Both the position numbers and the translations under genes were made by a program. Positions 42,007 to 51,083 of a DNA stretch of 64,000 bases are shown here, piece by piece. Under the pieces are notes generated by a model. That model worked only from the letters and a program-made list of their open reading frames with translations. It did no database searches and was not told where the DNA came from. The DNA is from Anaerostipes rhamnosivorans (GTDB lineage Bacteria > Bacillota > Clostridia > Lachnospirales > Lachnospiraceae). Where the stretch lies: contig NZ_CP040058.1 in NCBI RefSeq assembly GCF_005280655.1, positions 3,403,001 to 3,467,000 on the forward strand, read 5' to 3'. The number at the start of each line of letters is the position of its first letter. Within the stretch, counting starts at the first letter, position 1.

Positions 42007-43380
42007 TCATGGCATGGATGTGTTCTCTTCACTCCCCCTCTCTCTGGTTATATTCTTCATCCAGCAAAAGCTCCGATACCTTTTCCATATGATTGGTATC
42101 TTAATCAGCTCATCGCTCATGAGCAGCACATACACAACCGGTACGCTAAAGTGGAAAATAATTGCTGCAGTGGCTCCTAACAGCAGAGAAAATCCCCACA
42201 TAGATACTGTGTCTACGATCAAACCAAACCTGGTATCTCCGCCGGAGCGAAAAATCCCTACAATCAAAGTTTCATCAAATGTCTGGGCAACCGCATAATA
42301 AGCCATCACAAACATCATACAACGCAAATAATCCTTTGTTAACGGTGACATATTTAACACGGACAGAATCATCCGGGAAGACAATAGTATAATCACAGCG
42401 CTGCAGATCCCCAGAAGAATACTCAGTTTTACAAAACGGTCCGCATAAACCCTGGCATGTTTATATTTTTTCTCTCCAAGAATCTTCCCAAGGTAAATGG
42501 CCGCGGCGTTGGATATTCCAAATCCAACAACCATAGACATTTCCTTGGTAACCTGAGCTACTGAGTTTGCCGCTACCGCCGCACTTCCCATATGTCCGAG
42601 AATCGCTGTGCTTGCAGAGTTGGCTGCTCCCCACAAAACTTCATTTAAAATAACAGGGATTGCATACATAAGAAAATCTTTTAATAATCTGCGGTCAATA
42701 TGTATTAAATAAGTCATACGAAAAAGAATTTCCCTGTTAAATAATTTTGCGTATCCAATGACAAGGATCAATTCCAGGATTCTTGCCAGAAGGGTCGCCA
42801 ATGCCGCTCCCTGAATCCCTATCACAGGACATCCAAACATTCCAAATATAAAAATGGCATTCAATATTATATTGCAGATCAGAGAACTCAAATATACAAA
42901 AGTAGCAACCTGAATGCGCTCCACACTCCGCATAATATACAAGTACACCTGGGTCATTCCAGTGACTGTATAGGAAAACGCCACAATCCGCAGATACTTC
43001 GTACCTTGTCTGACCACCTCTGTTTCATTGGTAAATATCCTTATCAATGACTCCGGTATCAAGAGGGATGCCAATGTAAAAACAAGTGTCACTGTAACTG
43101 CCAGGCGCATCCCCATAGCAAGTATCCTCTCGATCGTCTTTGTATCACCTTTTCCCCAATATTGAGCTGTAAGAATCGTTGCGCCGGATGTTAAACCGAA
43201 CAAAAATAGTGACATGATATACTGCACCTGTCTGGCTAAAGATGCTCCCGACAAGGCAGTCTCTCCTACTTTTCCAAGCATAAACACATCACATGCGCTG
43301 ACACCGGTATTGATCAAATTCTGCATGGCCATCGGAAGGACAAGGGCAATGACTCCTTTGTAGAAGCTTTTCCAGTTCAA
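42007..43380 (-). CDS. MATE-family efflux transporter
   Basis: The protein has twelve helices in two MATE halves: IALVLPMAMQNLINTGVSACDVFMLGKVG at the first helix, and a second half from MYAIPVILNEVLWG. The start is uncertain. The open frame reaches back to 43536, but that part is the shadow of the HAD gene; the first usable in-frame start clear of it is TTG at 43380. MATE pumps export cationic compounds using Na+ or H+. As last gene of the amino-sugar operon it may export an amino acid or amine released by the deglycases; this is speculative. Confidence 0.85.
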   Translation of the reverse strand: MNWKSFYKGVIALVLPMAMQNLINTGVSACDVFMLGKVGETALSGASLARQVQYIMSLFLFGLTSGATILTAQYWGKGDTKTIERILAMGMRLAVTVTLVFTLASLLIPESLIRIFTNETEVVRQGTKYLRIVAFSYTVTGMTQVYLYIMRSVERIQVATFVYLSSLICNIILNAIFIFGMFGCPVIGIQGAALATLLARILELILVIGYAKLFNREILFRMTYLIHIDRRLLKDFLMYAIPVILNEVLWGAANSASTAILGHMGSAAVAANSVAQVTKEMSMVVGFGISNAAAIYLGKILGEKKYKHARVYADRFVKLSILLGICSAVIILLSSRMILSVLNMSPLTKDYLRCMMFVMAYYAVAQTFDETLIVGIFRSGGDTRFGLIVDTVSMWGFSLLLGATAAIIFHFSVPVVYVLLMSDELIKIPIIWKRYRSFCWMKNITRERGSEENTSMP

Positions 43381-43432
43381 TTCCGGTGTTTTGTTTTTCC
43401 CTTTTGACTTATAATTCTCTCTTACAATTCTA

Positions 43433-44092
43433 TCACCGTCTTTGCAATTTAAATTTTGTTCTAATGATTTCTTGTACTTGAAACATATCGGGGGCAATGT
43501 GATCTGCCATCTGCCAGGTAAACCCAAACCTTTCATCTTTATATGCGATCACATAAGCTCCTGCATTTTTTGCCGCAGATATTCCATAATCCGAATCCTC
43601 AACAACAATACATCTTCCGGGTTTCACATTCAGCCATTTCATCGTCTCCATATAAATCTCCGGGTTCGGTTTGCTCTCCAGAAACATTTCTCCGCTTAAG
43701 ATCACCGGAAAGTACTTCCTTAATTTGATTTCATCGAGAACCTCCAGAATTTCTTCCATAGAACTGGAAGAAGCCAATGCAGTCTTAATATGATGTTTAG
43801 TCAAAAGTTCCAACAGCTCCTTAACTCCGGGATTCAAAATCTCCCTGTAAGAAAGCTCATATCCTTCTTCCTCCTCGCAGTAAGTTTCCCATAGACTTCT
43901 GCCCTTTTCTCTGCCGAACCACTCCATCATCATTTGAAGACTCTGGGCATTTGACAAGCCGACAATTTTTTTCAACTCTTTTTCCGGAATCATACATCCC
44001 TTTTCCATCAGCAGTTCTTTCAGCCAGTTATAATAGACGATCTCGCTGTCGATGATGACTCCGTCCATATCAAAAATCACTGCTTCATACAT
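43433..44092 (-). CDS. HAD-superfamily phosphatase/phosphoglucomutase-like (subfamily IA)
   Basis: The 219-residue protein has motif I FDMDGVIIDSE, motif II ALASSSS, Lys in SKPNPEIYME and motif IV VVEDSDYGISAAKNAGA. It lies five bases after the IID stop. Subfamily IA proteins with a cap after motif I include beta-phosphoglucomutases and sugar-phosphate phosphatases. In this operon it likely acts on a sugar phosphate from the deglycases. The ribosome binding site is weak, so it may depend on translational coupling. Confidence 0.85.
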   Translation of the reverse strand: MYEAVIFDMDGVIIDSEIVYYNWLKELLMEKGCMIPEKELKKIVGLSNAQSLQMMMEWFGREKGRSLWETYCEEEEGYELSYREILNPGVKELLELLTKHHIKTALASSSSMEEILEVLDEIKLRKYFPVILSGEMFLESKPNPEIYMETMKWLNVKPGRCIVVEDSDYGISAAKNAGAYVIAYKDERFGFTWQMADHIAPDMFQVQEIIRTKFKLQRR

Positions 44093-44097
44093 GATGT

Positions 44098-44931
44098 TTA
44101 CCCGAGGAAACCAAAGAATGCACCTACGACTCCAAGGGCCATCAATAACAGCATCATGACAATCGGATTACATTTATCCTTCTTAAAAATGTAATAAATA
44201 ACACCGAACAATGCCAATGGAAGAATTCCCGGCATAATTCCATCTAAAATTGACTGTACTGTTGTGGCATCCTTTCCTATTCCGAATTTAATCGGAATCG
44301 ACAAATACACATTTTCTGCGGTCATGGCACCGGCAACAGTGAGTCCGAGGATACTGGCTGCCTGCATGACTTTATCCATGATTCCGGATTTCTCTAATTT
44401 ATCCATGGCCTCCACGCCCAGTTTATATCCTAAAAATGTCAATGGATAGCGCAGTCCAAAGTTCGGTATATTAAAAATCAGCCAGAACAGGATTGGACCC
44501 AGAATGTTTCCTTTCATAGCCAGAGAAACACCGATCCCCATTGCGATAATCCGGAGAGTTCCGTGATACATTGCATCTCCGATTCCTGACAGCGGCCCCA
44601 TAAAGGCTGTCTTTACGGCGGAAATAGATGTGGTATCAAAATCCGGGTCTGCCGCATTTTTTTCTTCCATAGCTGCCGTAATTCCAAGAGGCAGCGTGGA
44701 AATGTACATGGTTACATTGTATAATTCCATATGCCGCTGCAACGCTTTGATGTAGTCCTCTTTGTTTGGGTATAATTTTTTAAGAATCGGCAATATGGCA
44801 AAACAATAACCAGAGTGCATCATACGTTCATAGTTCCATGAATGCTCCATTGGAATGGAACGAAGCCAGACTTTCCTCAGATCACTTTTTGTAATTTTTC
44901 CATTATAGTCGGCATGTATGTTAAAACTCAT
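44098..44931 (-). CDS. PTS mannose-family IID component, second system
   Basis: The start is the ATG at 44931 after GGAAGGAGG (277 residues), overlapping the IIC stop by 11 bases; a longer frame runs through IIC. It has NYERMMHSGYCFAILPILKKLY, MGPLSGIGDAMYHGT and a C-terminal helix pair. It forms the sugar channel with IIC. Confidence 0.9.
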   Translation of the reverse strand: MSFNIHADYNGKITKSDLRKVWLRSIPMEHSWNYERMMHSGYCFAILPILKKLYPNKEDYIKALQRHMELYNVTMYISTLPLGITAAMEEKNAADPDFDTTSISAVKTAFMGPLSGIGDAMYHGTLRIIAMGIGVSLAMKGNILGPILFWLIFNIPNFGLRYPLTFLGYKLGVEAMDKLEKSGIMDKVMQAASILGLTVAGAMTAENVYLSIPIKFGIGKDATTVQSILDGIMPGILPLALFGVIYYIFKKDKCNPIVMMLLLMALGVVGAFFGFLG

Positions 44932-45721
44932 CGAAATCGCCTCCTTCCGTTTCATCAGCGACAGCCGGCATCCGGCCTGATCCGAACAAGCCAGTGCTGG
45001 ACATTCCAAACAGCGCCGCCAGGATCAAAATTGCAAATAAAGCAACACCTGTTGTAGATACCCCCGAATATGCGACGATAAAATAACCGATAAAGAAAAA
45101 CGGAGCGATGCTCTTTTTCATAATCATCTGTGCCAGAAGGGCAAATCCCATCGCCGGCAGAAGCCCGCCTGCAATCTCCATACCTGTCTGTACGAATTCC
45201 GGAACTAATTTCATCAGTGTGGTAATCTTGTCTGATCCGAGATAAAAAGCAATCGGTACAATCGGTGTTGTCACTCCCCATGCCACAAAACCGCTTAATA
45301 TAAAGTTTCTCTGAAAGGCTCTGTCATTTCCGTCGGCAATATTTTTGTCCATCAAATGGGCAAAAAAGTTCAGGATTGGATAACCTGTCACATTGCTGAT
45401 AGCTAATACGATGCTGGCCACCGGTAGTCCAAGAGTCAGTGCCATCTCTGGTCCCGCTCCTGCCTTTATGGCAAGCGCCACGCCGAGGATTGTTCCGCTG
45501 ACCATGTCCGGCGGGTCATATGCTCCGATTGATGCTGCTCCGGCAAACGCCAGTTCCAGCGTCGCCCCCATGATAATACCTGCCTGCAGATCGCCCATGA
45601 TCAGCCCTACAAAAGGTCCGATCACAATAGGTCTCTGAATCATACAGGTTCCCAGAAACCATTCAAAGTTTGTACAAAACCCCAGGATTCCCAGAAGTAT
45701 TGCCTGTACTCCTGTACTCAT
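44921..45721 (-). CDS. PTS mannose-family IIC component, second system
   Basis: The 266-residue protein has eight helices, with RPIVIGPFVGLIMGDLQAGI and ATLELAFAGAASIGAYDPPD. The ribosome binding site is AAAAGGAGGAG. Sequence differs clearly from the first system's IIC, so the substrates should differ. Confidence 0.9.
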   Translation of the reverse strand: MSTGVQAILLGILGFCTNFEWFLGTCMIQRPIVIGPFVGLIMGDLQAGIIMGATLELAFAGAASIGAYDPPDMVSGTILGVALAIKAGAGPEMALTLGLPVASIVLAISNVTGYPILNFFAHLMDKNIADGNDRAFQRNFILSGFVAWGVTTPIVPIAFYLGSDKITTLMKLVPEFVQTGMEIAGGLLPAMGFALLAQMIMKKSIAPFFFIGYFIVAYSGVSTTGVALFAILILAALFGMSSTGLFGSGRMPAVADETEGGDFDEF

Positions 45722-45744
45722 AGCTGCTCCTCCTTTTCATCACA

Positions 45745-46206
45745 TTAAAGATGGATCTTCTGCTCCGCCTTTTCCGGCACTCCCTGCTGGTAAACATGCA
45801 CACCATCCTCAATCAATTCCTTTAACATTTGTTCTTCTTCCTGATTTACATAGACAACCGGCGCCAGACACTTTTTATCTTCCCCCGGCATGGTACCTCC
45901 GAGATTGAGTTCCTTAATTCCAAGCTCTTTTACCAGTCGGAAAGCCCCTTCTATATTTTCACAGACAATAAATAACTGGTATTTATCTGTAATTCCACTT
46001 TTAATCGCTTTGATACTTTCTTCGATTGTTTTTACCACCACCTTAACTCCCGGCGGTTTTGCCAATTTCACAGAGGTGACACGGACAGGGTCATCCTGAA
46101 GTGTGTCTGTGACAAGCAAAATACAGTCTGCACTCAGCTTTGAGGTCCAGGAAAATGCCACCTGTCCATGCAGAAGACGATAATCTACTCTTACCTTTTT
46201 AATCAT
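45745..46206 (-). CDS. PTS mannose-family IIB component, second system
   Basis: The start is the ATG at 46206 (AAAGGAG), giving 153 residues, with the phosphorylated His13 in RVDYRLLHGQVAFSW. It follows IIA with a 21-base gap. Confidence 0.92.
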   Translation of the reverse strand: MIKKVRVDYRLLHGQVAFSWTSKLSADCILLVTDTLQDDPVRVTSVKLAKPPGVKVVVKTIEESIKAIKSGITDKYQLFIVCENIEGAFRLVKELGIKELNLGGTMPGEDKKCLAPVVYVNQEEEQMLKELIEDGVHVYQQGVPEKAEQKIHL

Positions 46207-46227
46207 TTGTATATGCTCCTTTCTCAA

Positions 46228-46641
46228 CTAAAAATCGCCAAGATCATCCATACTGGCTGAAACTTGTATGTCATTGCAATATTGGATTCCGTCTTTTGCC
46301 GCCTGAATGCCCTGCCTGATCAACAGTTCCGTGTTCTTCTCCTCCGATAAGATCAACTGTACTGCAAGAGGAAGGTTCATACCGCACACTAAATGAATAT
46401 TCGGCCGGTCCAGAAACTTCATCATATCATTGTTGACGCTCCCTCCCATAATATCTGTAAGTATGATAATGTCATCTTTCAAAGGATATTCAGCAAGCTT
46501 TGCCTGAAGCTTCTTTAAATACAACTCCTCTCCTTCCATATAAGCGTTAAAATAAGGTATTTTGTTTCCCAAAACAAATTCAATGGCAGATGCAATTCCC
46601 TCAGAAATACGGGAATGTCCTGTCAAAATGATGTGCCGCAC
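46228..46641 (-). CDS. PTS mannose-family IIA component, second system
   Basis: The 137-residue protein has active-site His9 in HIILTGHSRIS and an Asp in ILTDIMGGSVNND. The start is GTG with AAAGGAG eight bases before. The His sits in a GHS context as in amino-sugar and gfr-type IIA proteins. Confidence 0.88.
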   Translation of the reverse strand: MRHIILTGHSRISEGIASAIEFVLGNKIPYFNAYMEGEELYLKKLQAKLAEYPLKDDIIILTDIMGGSVNNDMMKFLDRPNIHLVCGMNLPLAVQLILSEEKNTELLIRQGIQAAKDGIQYCNDIQVSASMDDLGDF

Positions 46642-46658
46642 CGTATCAGCTCCTTTCC

Positions 46659-47732
46659 CTAGAATGGTAGATCCTCTTCATAATCGCCTGTTTTACAATG
46701 TATTTTTTCTTCATACTTTGCATATAACGGGTGTTCCGTTGTAATGTTTCTACTCTTTGCAGTCCAATAAGCCAGATACTGAAAAAACGCGGTCAAATAC
46801 AATGGCGAAACAGTTTCATCCATCCTGTCCTCTTTCTTAAAATCTGCTTTCACTAAAAAGGTCTTGTTCGTAATTTCTCTGGCAGCACAGCAGATTTCCT
46901 CTGTCCGTTTTCCTGCCCTGTCCCCCGCACTCACAAAAAACAATGTGTATTCCGGTGTCAGCTGAAGGTCCGGCCCATGAATAAACTCCTCCGCTTCAAA
47001 GGACGCCGTAGGTATATGTACCATCTCCGAGAGCTTGAGGGAACCTTCTTTTACGGTTCCCATATTTGCTCCACAGCCGATAAAAAATGCATGTTTCATT
47101 GACAGTAGCTGTTCTTTGTTTTCTATACAAAATTCCTTTGCCTTCAAATAAATACGCTTGTGCTCCTTACATGCCTTTTTAAGCTCTCTGATCGCTTTTT
47201 CATATACTTCTTTGTCCAGCTCCCCGAGAGATAGCTCCAGGGATACCAGCATAAGGAAACAAGTCAGTGTGCTCATACCTTTCGTTACATATCCAACACG
47301 CTCTTCTCCCGCACCGTATTCCACAAAACAGTCGGAAAGCTCTGCCACAGCCGATTTTGCTTTTCCGAGCACCGCCATTGTCCGATGCCCTTCCTTCTGG
47401 TATTTTTCAATCGCCTTTACCACATTTGTACTGCTTCCGCTTTGTGAAATAAATAAATAAATATTATTTTCCTGCGGTTCTTCATAGTAAGTAAAAGTAA
47501 AAGGTGTCATCAAACGAACCGGATTTTTCATATACCTTTTCATAAATGCCAAAGCGCTGAATGCCGCATTATAAGATGACCCGGATGCCACAATAACAAG
47601 TGTCTTCCCCTGTCTGATCCCTTCCTTTTCAAGCCATTCTATCAGGTCTTTTGTCAATTCTTTTCTCTGTTCTATGTTTCGGACCATTACAGACGAGGTT
47701 TCCTGTATATAGTCTTCCATCCGTTTGCCCAC
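46659..47732 (-). CDS. SIS-domain sugar isomerase/deglycase (GfrE-like)
   Basis: The 357-residue protein has two SIS domains like the isomerase half of GlmS: VIVASGSSYNAAFSALAFMKRYM, LFISQSGSSTNVVKAIEKY, FFIGCGANMGTVKEGSLKLSEM, and SFEAEEFIHGPDLQL. GTG start with AAAGGAG eight bases upstream. In Salmonella, a SIS protein paired with FrlB-like GfrF splits glucoselysine-6-phosphate to glucose-6-phosphate and lysine. Position and domain match that role here; the exact substrate is inferred. Confidence 0.75.
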   Translation of the reverse strand: MGKRMEDYIQETSSVMVRNIEQRKELTKDLIEWLEKEGIRQGKTLVIVASGSSYNAAFSALAFMKRYMKNPVRLMTPFTFTYYEEPQENNIYLFISQSGSSTNVVKAIEKYQKEGHRTMAVLGKAKSAVAELSDCFVEYGAGEERVGYVTKGMSTLTCFLMLVSLELSLGELDKEVYEKAIRELKKACKEHKRIYLKAKEFCIENKEQLLSMKHAFFIGCGANMGTVKEGSLKLSEMVHIPTASFEAEEFIHGPDLQLTPEYTLFFVSAGDRAGKRTEEICCAAREITNKTFLVKADFKKEDRMDETVSPLYLTAFFQYLAYWTAKSRNITTEHPLYAKYEEKIHCKTGDYEEDLPF

Positions 47733-47772
47733 TGCCCGTACTCCTTTCTGTAAAAAGTTTTACCGCAATTAT

Positions 47773-48792
47773 TTAGTAATCCATCACTCTGTAATATCTT
47801 CTGATGTCAAGGGAATGTCCTGTAGCATCTTCCAGATGTGCAGTCAGTCTTCCAAGATAAGCTTCCAGGAAAGCAGGTGAGAAATCTCCTCTGTATTTTT
47901 GAGAAATTCCTTTTGCTTCATAATCTTTGGTGTCAATCACCTTTACTTTTTTGGAGATCTTCTTTGCAAAATTCTCTACACGTTCTGTCAGCATTCTTGT
48001 CTCATCTTCTCCTTTAAATATCATGATGCTGGTATCCTCCTCCAGCAGTTCCAGTGTTCCGTGGAAAAATTCCGGTGATTGAATAGATTTTGTACGGATC
48101 CACTGCATTTCCTCAAGATAACACATGGCAAAGCAGTAAGTTGATCCCCATAGGTTTCCGGATCCAACCAGCATATGGTATGTTTCATCTTTGATCTGGT
48201 ACGCATATGCCTTGGCTTCTTCATCTACTTTTTCTTTTATATCCGCCAATGCTTCCGGTAACTTTTCGAGGTTCTCAATAAATTCATCGTAATCTTCCAT
48301 ATCTCCATTTTTATGTAATACAGCGCTGACAATCAAAAACAATTTCATATGGTCTCCATCACATGAAAGTTCATCACCCGCACCGCACACGATTGGATAC
48401 GTCAAGAGGTCTTGTAACGGTGCCTCTTCATTTCCACTCACTCCAATCGTAGGGATTCCTCTCTCTTTACAGTATTTTGCTGCAGCGATCGCTTCCTTTG
48501 TGGTACCGGATTCACTATAAAGGACTACCAGTGATTTTTTAGTGACCGCTTTATTAATACCCAGCACAAATTCTGCCGCATTCTCCATGTAGATTGGCAT
48601 AGCCGTTCTTTTTTTTGCAAAATACTCCATTGGCATCATGATGGAAATACTCCCTCCGACACCTGCCATGACCAGATTATCTACCCCTTTTTCAAATGCA
48701 TCATCAATATATTTTTCAATCTGAGGTTTTAACCTCATAATCTCTCTAAAGTTATTTAAGTATGTTTCTCTGTCATAATTTTTGTAAGCCAT
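47773..48792 (-). CDS. SIS-domain deglycase (FrlB/GfrF-like, fructosamine-6-phosphate)
   Basis: The start is the ATG at 48792 after GAAAGGAG, giving 339 residues. It has two SIS domains with LVMAGVGGSISIMMPMEYF, LVVLYSESGTTKEAI, SPEFFHGTLELLEE and a C-terminal RRYYRVMDY that resembles the FrlB end. FrlB/GfrF enzymes cleave fructoselysine-6-phosphate to glucose-6-phosphate and lysine. It is first in the operon and so may be the main activity. Confidence 0.78.
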   Translation of the reverse strand: MAYKNYDRETYLNNFREIMRLKPQIEKYIDDAFEKGVDNLVMAGVGGSISIMMPMEYFAKKRTAMPIYMENAAEFVLGINKAVTKKSLVVLYSESGTTKEAIAAAKYCKERGIPTIGVSGNEEAPLQDLLTYPIVCGAGDELSCDGDHMKLFLIVSAVLHKNGDMEDYDEFIENLEKLPEALADIKEKVDEEAKAYAYQIKDETYHMLVGSGNLWGSTYCFAMCYLEEMQWIRTKSIQSPEFFHGTLELLEEDTSIMIFKGEDETRMLTERVENFAKKISKKVKVIDTKDYEAKGISQKYRGDFSPAFLEAYLGRLTAHLEDATGHSLDIRRYYRVMDY

Positions 48793-48831
48793 TTTTATTC
48801 TCCTTTCAATTCCATCGTCACTTTGATATAC

Positions 48832-48841
48832 CACGTATACG
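48832..48841. promoter_or_regulatory. Operator candidate in the SIS-PTS operon leader
   Basis: ACGTATACGT is a perfect 10-bp palindrome within ATATACCACGTATACGTC, downstream of the -10 box, where a bound repressor would block transcription. The ATACCA half-site recurs in the divergent promoter. Confidence 0.45.
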
Positions 48842-48854
48842 TCTTGGTGCTTTT

Positions 48855-48883
48855 AGCATACCATATCCGTTCGCACCTGTCAA
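48855..48883 (-). promoter_or_regulatory. Sigma-A promoter of the SIS-PTS operon
   Basis: On the minus strand TTGACA (48878-48883) and TATGCT (48855-48860) are 17 bases apart, 62 bases upstream of the first gene. No sigma-54 motif is present here, unlike the first PTS operon. Confidence 0.8.
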
Positions 48884-48994
48884 TACTCCTACTTACACCG
48901 GTTATATCTCTTATATATTTATGCATTTTGCACAATTTTTTCGATTTTTTTGTTGTTTTCTAAAATCTAATTATTTGATACTTCCCCATACCTC

Positions 48995-49023
48995 TTGACA
49001 TTTTATTGCAACTGGTATATTCT
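48995..49023 (+). promoter_or_regulatory. Promoter of the GntR genes with overlapping operator
   Basis: TTGACA (48995-49000) and TATTCT (49018-49023) are 17 bases apart. A 9-bp inverted repeat, CTGGTATAT (49012-49020) and ATATACCAG (49028-49036), overlaps the -10 box, so the GntR proteins probably repress their own promoter. Confidence 0.7.
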
Positions 49024-49168
49024 TTTCATATACCAGATAAGCAGACCAGTTGTTGAAATTACTCTTTTTTTGTAGTTTTAATATACTAAAACAAATACCA
49101 CTTATTTTTCTTTATTTAATAATCGTGGAGAATTAAGAATACCAGTGAAGATTGACAGGAGGGGCGAA

Positions 49169-49879
49169 ATGCCGAAAAAACATCCCGTTTATTTACAGCT
49201 TGCAGATTTGATTGAAAGAAAAATTAATAAAAATGAATATCCTCTCGGAAGTAAAATTCCTTCAGAGAGAGAATTAATTGACACTTTTGGCATCAGCCGT
49301 ATGACTGTCCGCAAAGCGATCGAAGTCTTAATTGAGAAGGGTCTTTTAACAAGGGTCCACGGAAAGGGTACCTATGTAAGCCAGGCCACTGTGCGTTCCC
49401 CTCTTGACAGTATTCAGTCCATGGGGAAGTTTATCCAGGACTCAGGACTGCTGCCGTCCAACAAAGTTTTGCTGACAAAAAAAGAAAAAGCCGGAGTAAA
49501 ATACTCCAGGATTTTTCATTTAAGTCCTGATGATGATATTTTTCTGCTCTTTAGGCTGCGGCTGGCAAACGGAAAACCTTTTGCTTTGGAATACACCTAT
49601 ACACCATATGACATTGTCCCCAATCTGGACAGCTATGACTTTGAGCAGTGCTCGTTTTATGACCTTCTGGAGACAAACCATATCAGCCCGTCACATGATA
49701 CACAGCGTCTTGAAATTGTGAGAGTTCTAAATCCTCAGGCCTCTTTATTAAATCTGGAAGAAGGCTCTGCTGTGTTCATGCTCCACAATACTGTCAGAGA
49801 TTCTTCCGGAAGGACGATTGAATATACACGATCCTATTATAGTGAACGGACCATTACCTTTACATCTACTTTAACTTAA
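49169..49879 (+). CDS. GntR-family (UTRA) regulator 1
   Basis: The start is the ATG at 49169, four bases after AGGAGGGG; an upstream GTG frame is unlikely. The 236-residue protein has a winged HTH (IPSERELIDTFGISRMTVRKAIEVL, residues 28-70) and a UTRA ligand domain (about 90-235). UTRA regulators bind sugar phosphates or amino sugars. It is divergent from the SIS-PTS operon and is followed by a second GntR gene nine bases on. Confidence 0.88.
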   Translation: MPKKHPVYLQLADLIERKINKNEYPLGSKIPSERELIDTFGISRMTVRKAIEVLIEKGLLTRVHGKGTYVSQATVRSPLDSIQSMGKFIQDSGLLPSNKVLLTKKEKAGVKYSRIFHLSPDDDIFLLFRLRLANGKPFALEYTYTPYDIVPNLDSYDFEQCSFYDLLETNHISPSHDTQRLEIVRVLNPQASLLNLEEGSAVFMLHNTVRDSSGRTIEYTRSYYSERTITFTSTLT

Positions 49880-49888
49880 GGAGATCAC

Positions 49889-50638
49889 ATGAGTAAATAT
49901 ATTAACCTTTTGAGTGAGGAAGTAAAAGAAAAAATAGAAGCGTATATTATTGAAAATGAGTTAAAACCTTATGATCCCCTGCCCTCTGAGCGTAAGTTGG
50001 CAGAAACCTTTAACGTAAATCGTCTGACGATTCGTTCTGCGTTAAAAAGGCTGCGTTATGAGCACCATATCTTCACTCAGCACGGAAGAGGCAATTTCAT
50101 TGCTCCCCCGAAGATTGACGATGATACAGAAAAGTTTTGCTCCTTTACCGATGGGTGGAGCGCAGATGGATTTAGGACTTCCAGCAAAGTTATTTCCTTT
50201 GACAAGAAGGAGGCTTCTTTGTCTGTCAGCAGCCATCTGGGGATTGCCCTGGGTGAAAAGGTTTACTGCCTGGGACGAGTGCGCTATCTGGAAGATGAAC
50301 CTTTCCTATTGGAAACCTCGTTCATTCCTGAAAAGTACTGTCCTGGTCTGGAGCAGTACAATTTTGCTGTTCAATCTCTATATGATACTCTCATTCATGT
50401 TTATGATTTGAATTTAAAACGGATTGATGAAACGATCACGATCACTTCCCTGACAAATGAGGAAAGCCGCTATTTAAATGCAGAAGAAAACGATATTGGA
50501 TTCTGCATTAAATCCACTGCATACGATGAGGAAAAAGTGATAGAATATTGTATTACCATCAATCGGGCAGACCGATATATGATGGTCAGTACATTGGGAA
50601 ATGATAAGGATCAACTCATAGCAGATACTTATCAATAG
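49889..50638 (+). CDS. GntR-family (UTRA) regulator 2
   Basis: The 249-residue protein has LPSERKLAETFNVNRLTIRSALKRLRYE as the winged HTH and a UTRA domain. It is clearly different from the preceding regulator, so two signals may be read at one operon, in line with two deglycases. The ribosome binding site is AAGGAG. Confidence 0.87.
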   Translation: MSKYINLLSEEVKEKIEAYIIENELKPYDPLPSERKLAETFNVNRLTIRSALKRLRYEHHIFTQHGRGNFIAPPKIDDDTEKFCSFTDGWSADGFRTSSKVISFDKKEASLSVSSHLGIALGEKVYCLGRVRYLEDEPFLLETSFIPEKYCPGLEQYNFAVQSLYDTLIHVYDLNLKRIDETITITSLTNEESRYLNAEENDIGFCIKSTAYDEEKVIEYCITINRADRYMMVSTLGNDKDQLIADTYQ

Positions 50639-50921
50639 CCCTGCCTACGCCTTCATGGTCACAATCTGCTGTTTCAATGCGGCAGGCCTTTTTTACATCA
50701 GCCTCTGCATTCTCCATGGCAACCGCTAATCCGGCACCGGTCCGTGAAAGAACCATGGTCCATCTTGGCATATACCAAGATATCTTTTGAAGAAATATAA
50801 TTCATAGTATATTGAACTGTATCAGTGTGGATAAACCTTTCAGCAATCATTTTATCTCTTTTCCTGTCATATATACAGGAGCCATTTGCAAAGATCACAT
50901 AACGTAGATCTGGATTTCACA
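50616..50921 (-). pseudogene. Cof-type HAD hydrolase remnant
   Basis: A first frame (LRYVIFANGSCIYDRKRDKM to VYAKMD) jumps by an indel near 50757 to a second frame reading TGAGLAVAMENAEADVKKAC, then DHEGVGRAIDKYLL. The order matches the N-terminal third joined to the last 45 residues of Cof-type HAD phosphatases; the middle and motif I are gone. It overlaps the end of the GntR gene by 23 bases. Confidence 0.75.
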
Positions 50922-50939
50922 GTTGAAATGTGTTGATTA

Positions 50940-50955
50940 TAGAAATTAATTTCTA
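50940..50955. promoter_or_regulatory. AT-rich 16-bp palindrome
   Basis: TAGAAATTAATTTCTA is a perfect palindrome between the HAD remnant and the fic gene. It could be an operator, but no known regulator consensus is met. The remaining 120 bases up to the fic stop hold nothing I recognise. Confidence 0.3.
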
Positions 50956-51083
50956 ACCATAGAAATAACCAGAAAGGCAGAAATTAAGCACAAAAAAGGA
51001 ACCCAACCGGTTTCATTTTATCAAGGCTTAAAAGCTCTGAATAAAAACCGAGAGATTCCATAAAAATAATAAGGTATTTGTTT

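Noticed and set aside
41825..42010. 61-residue minus-strand frame overlapping the MATE stop (ATGA)
   Set aside because: It reads through the intrinsic terminator at 41860-41891 and lacks a ribosome binding site and any recognisable motif.
42007..43536. Full-length 509-residue MATE frame starting at 43536
   Set aside because: The first 50 residues are read from the HAD gene in another frame; MATE proteins start near the NWKSFYKGV segment.
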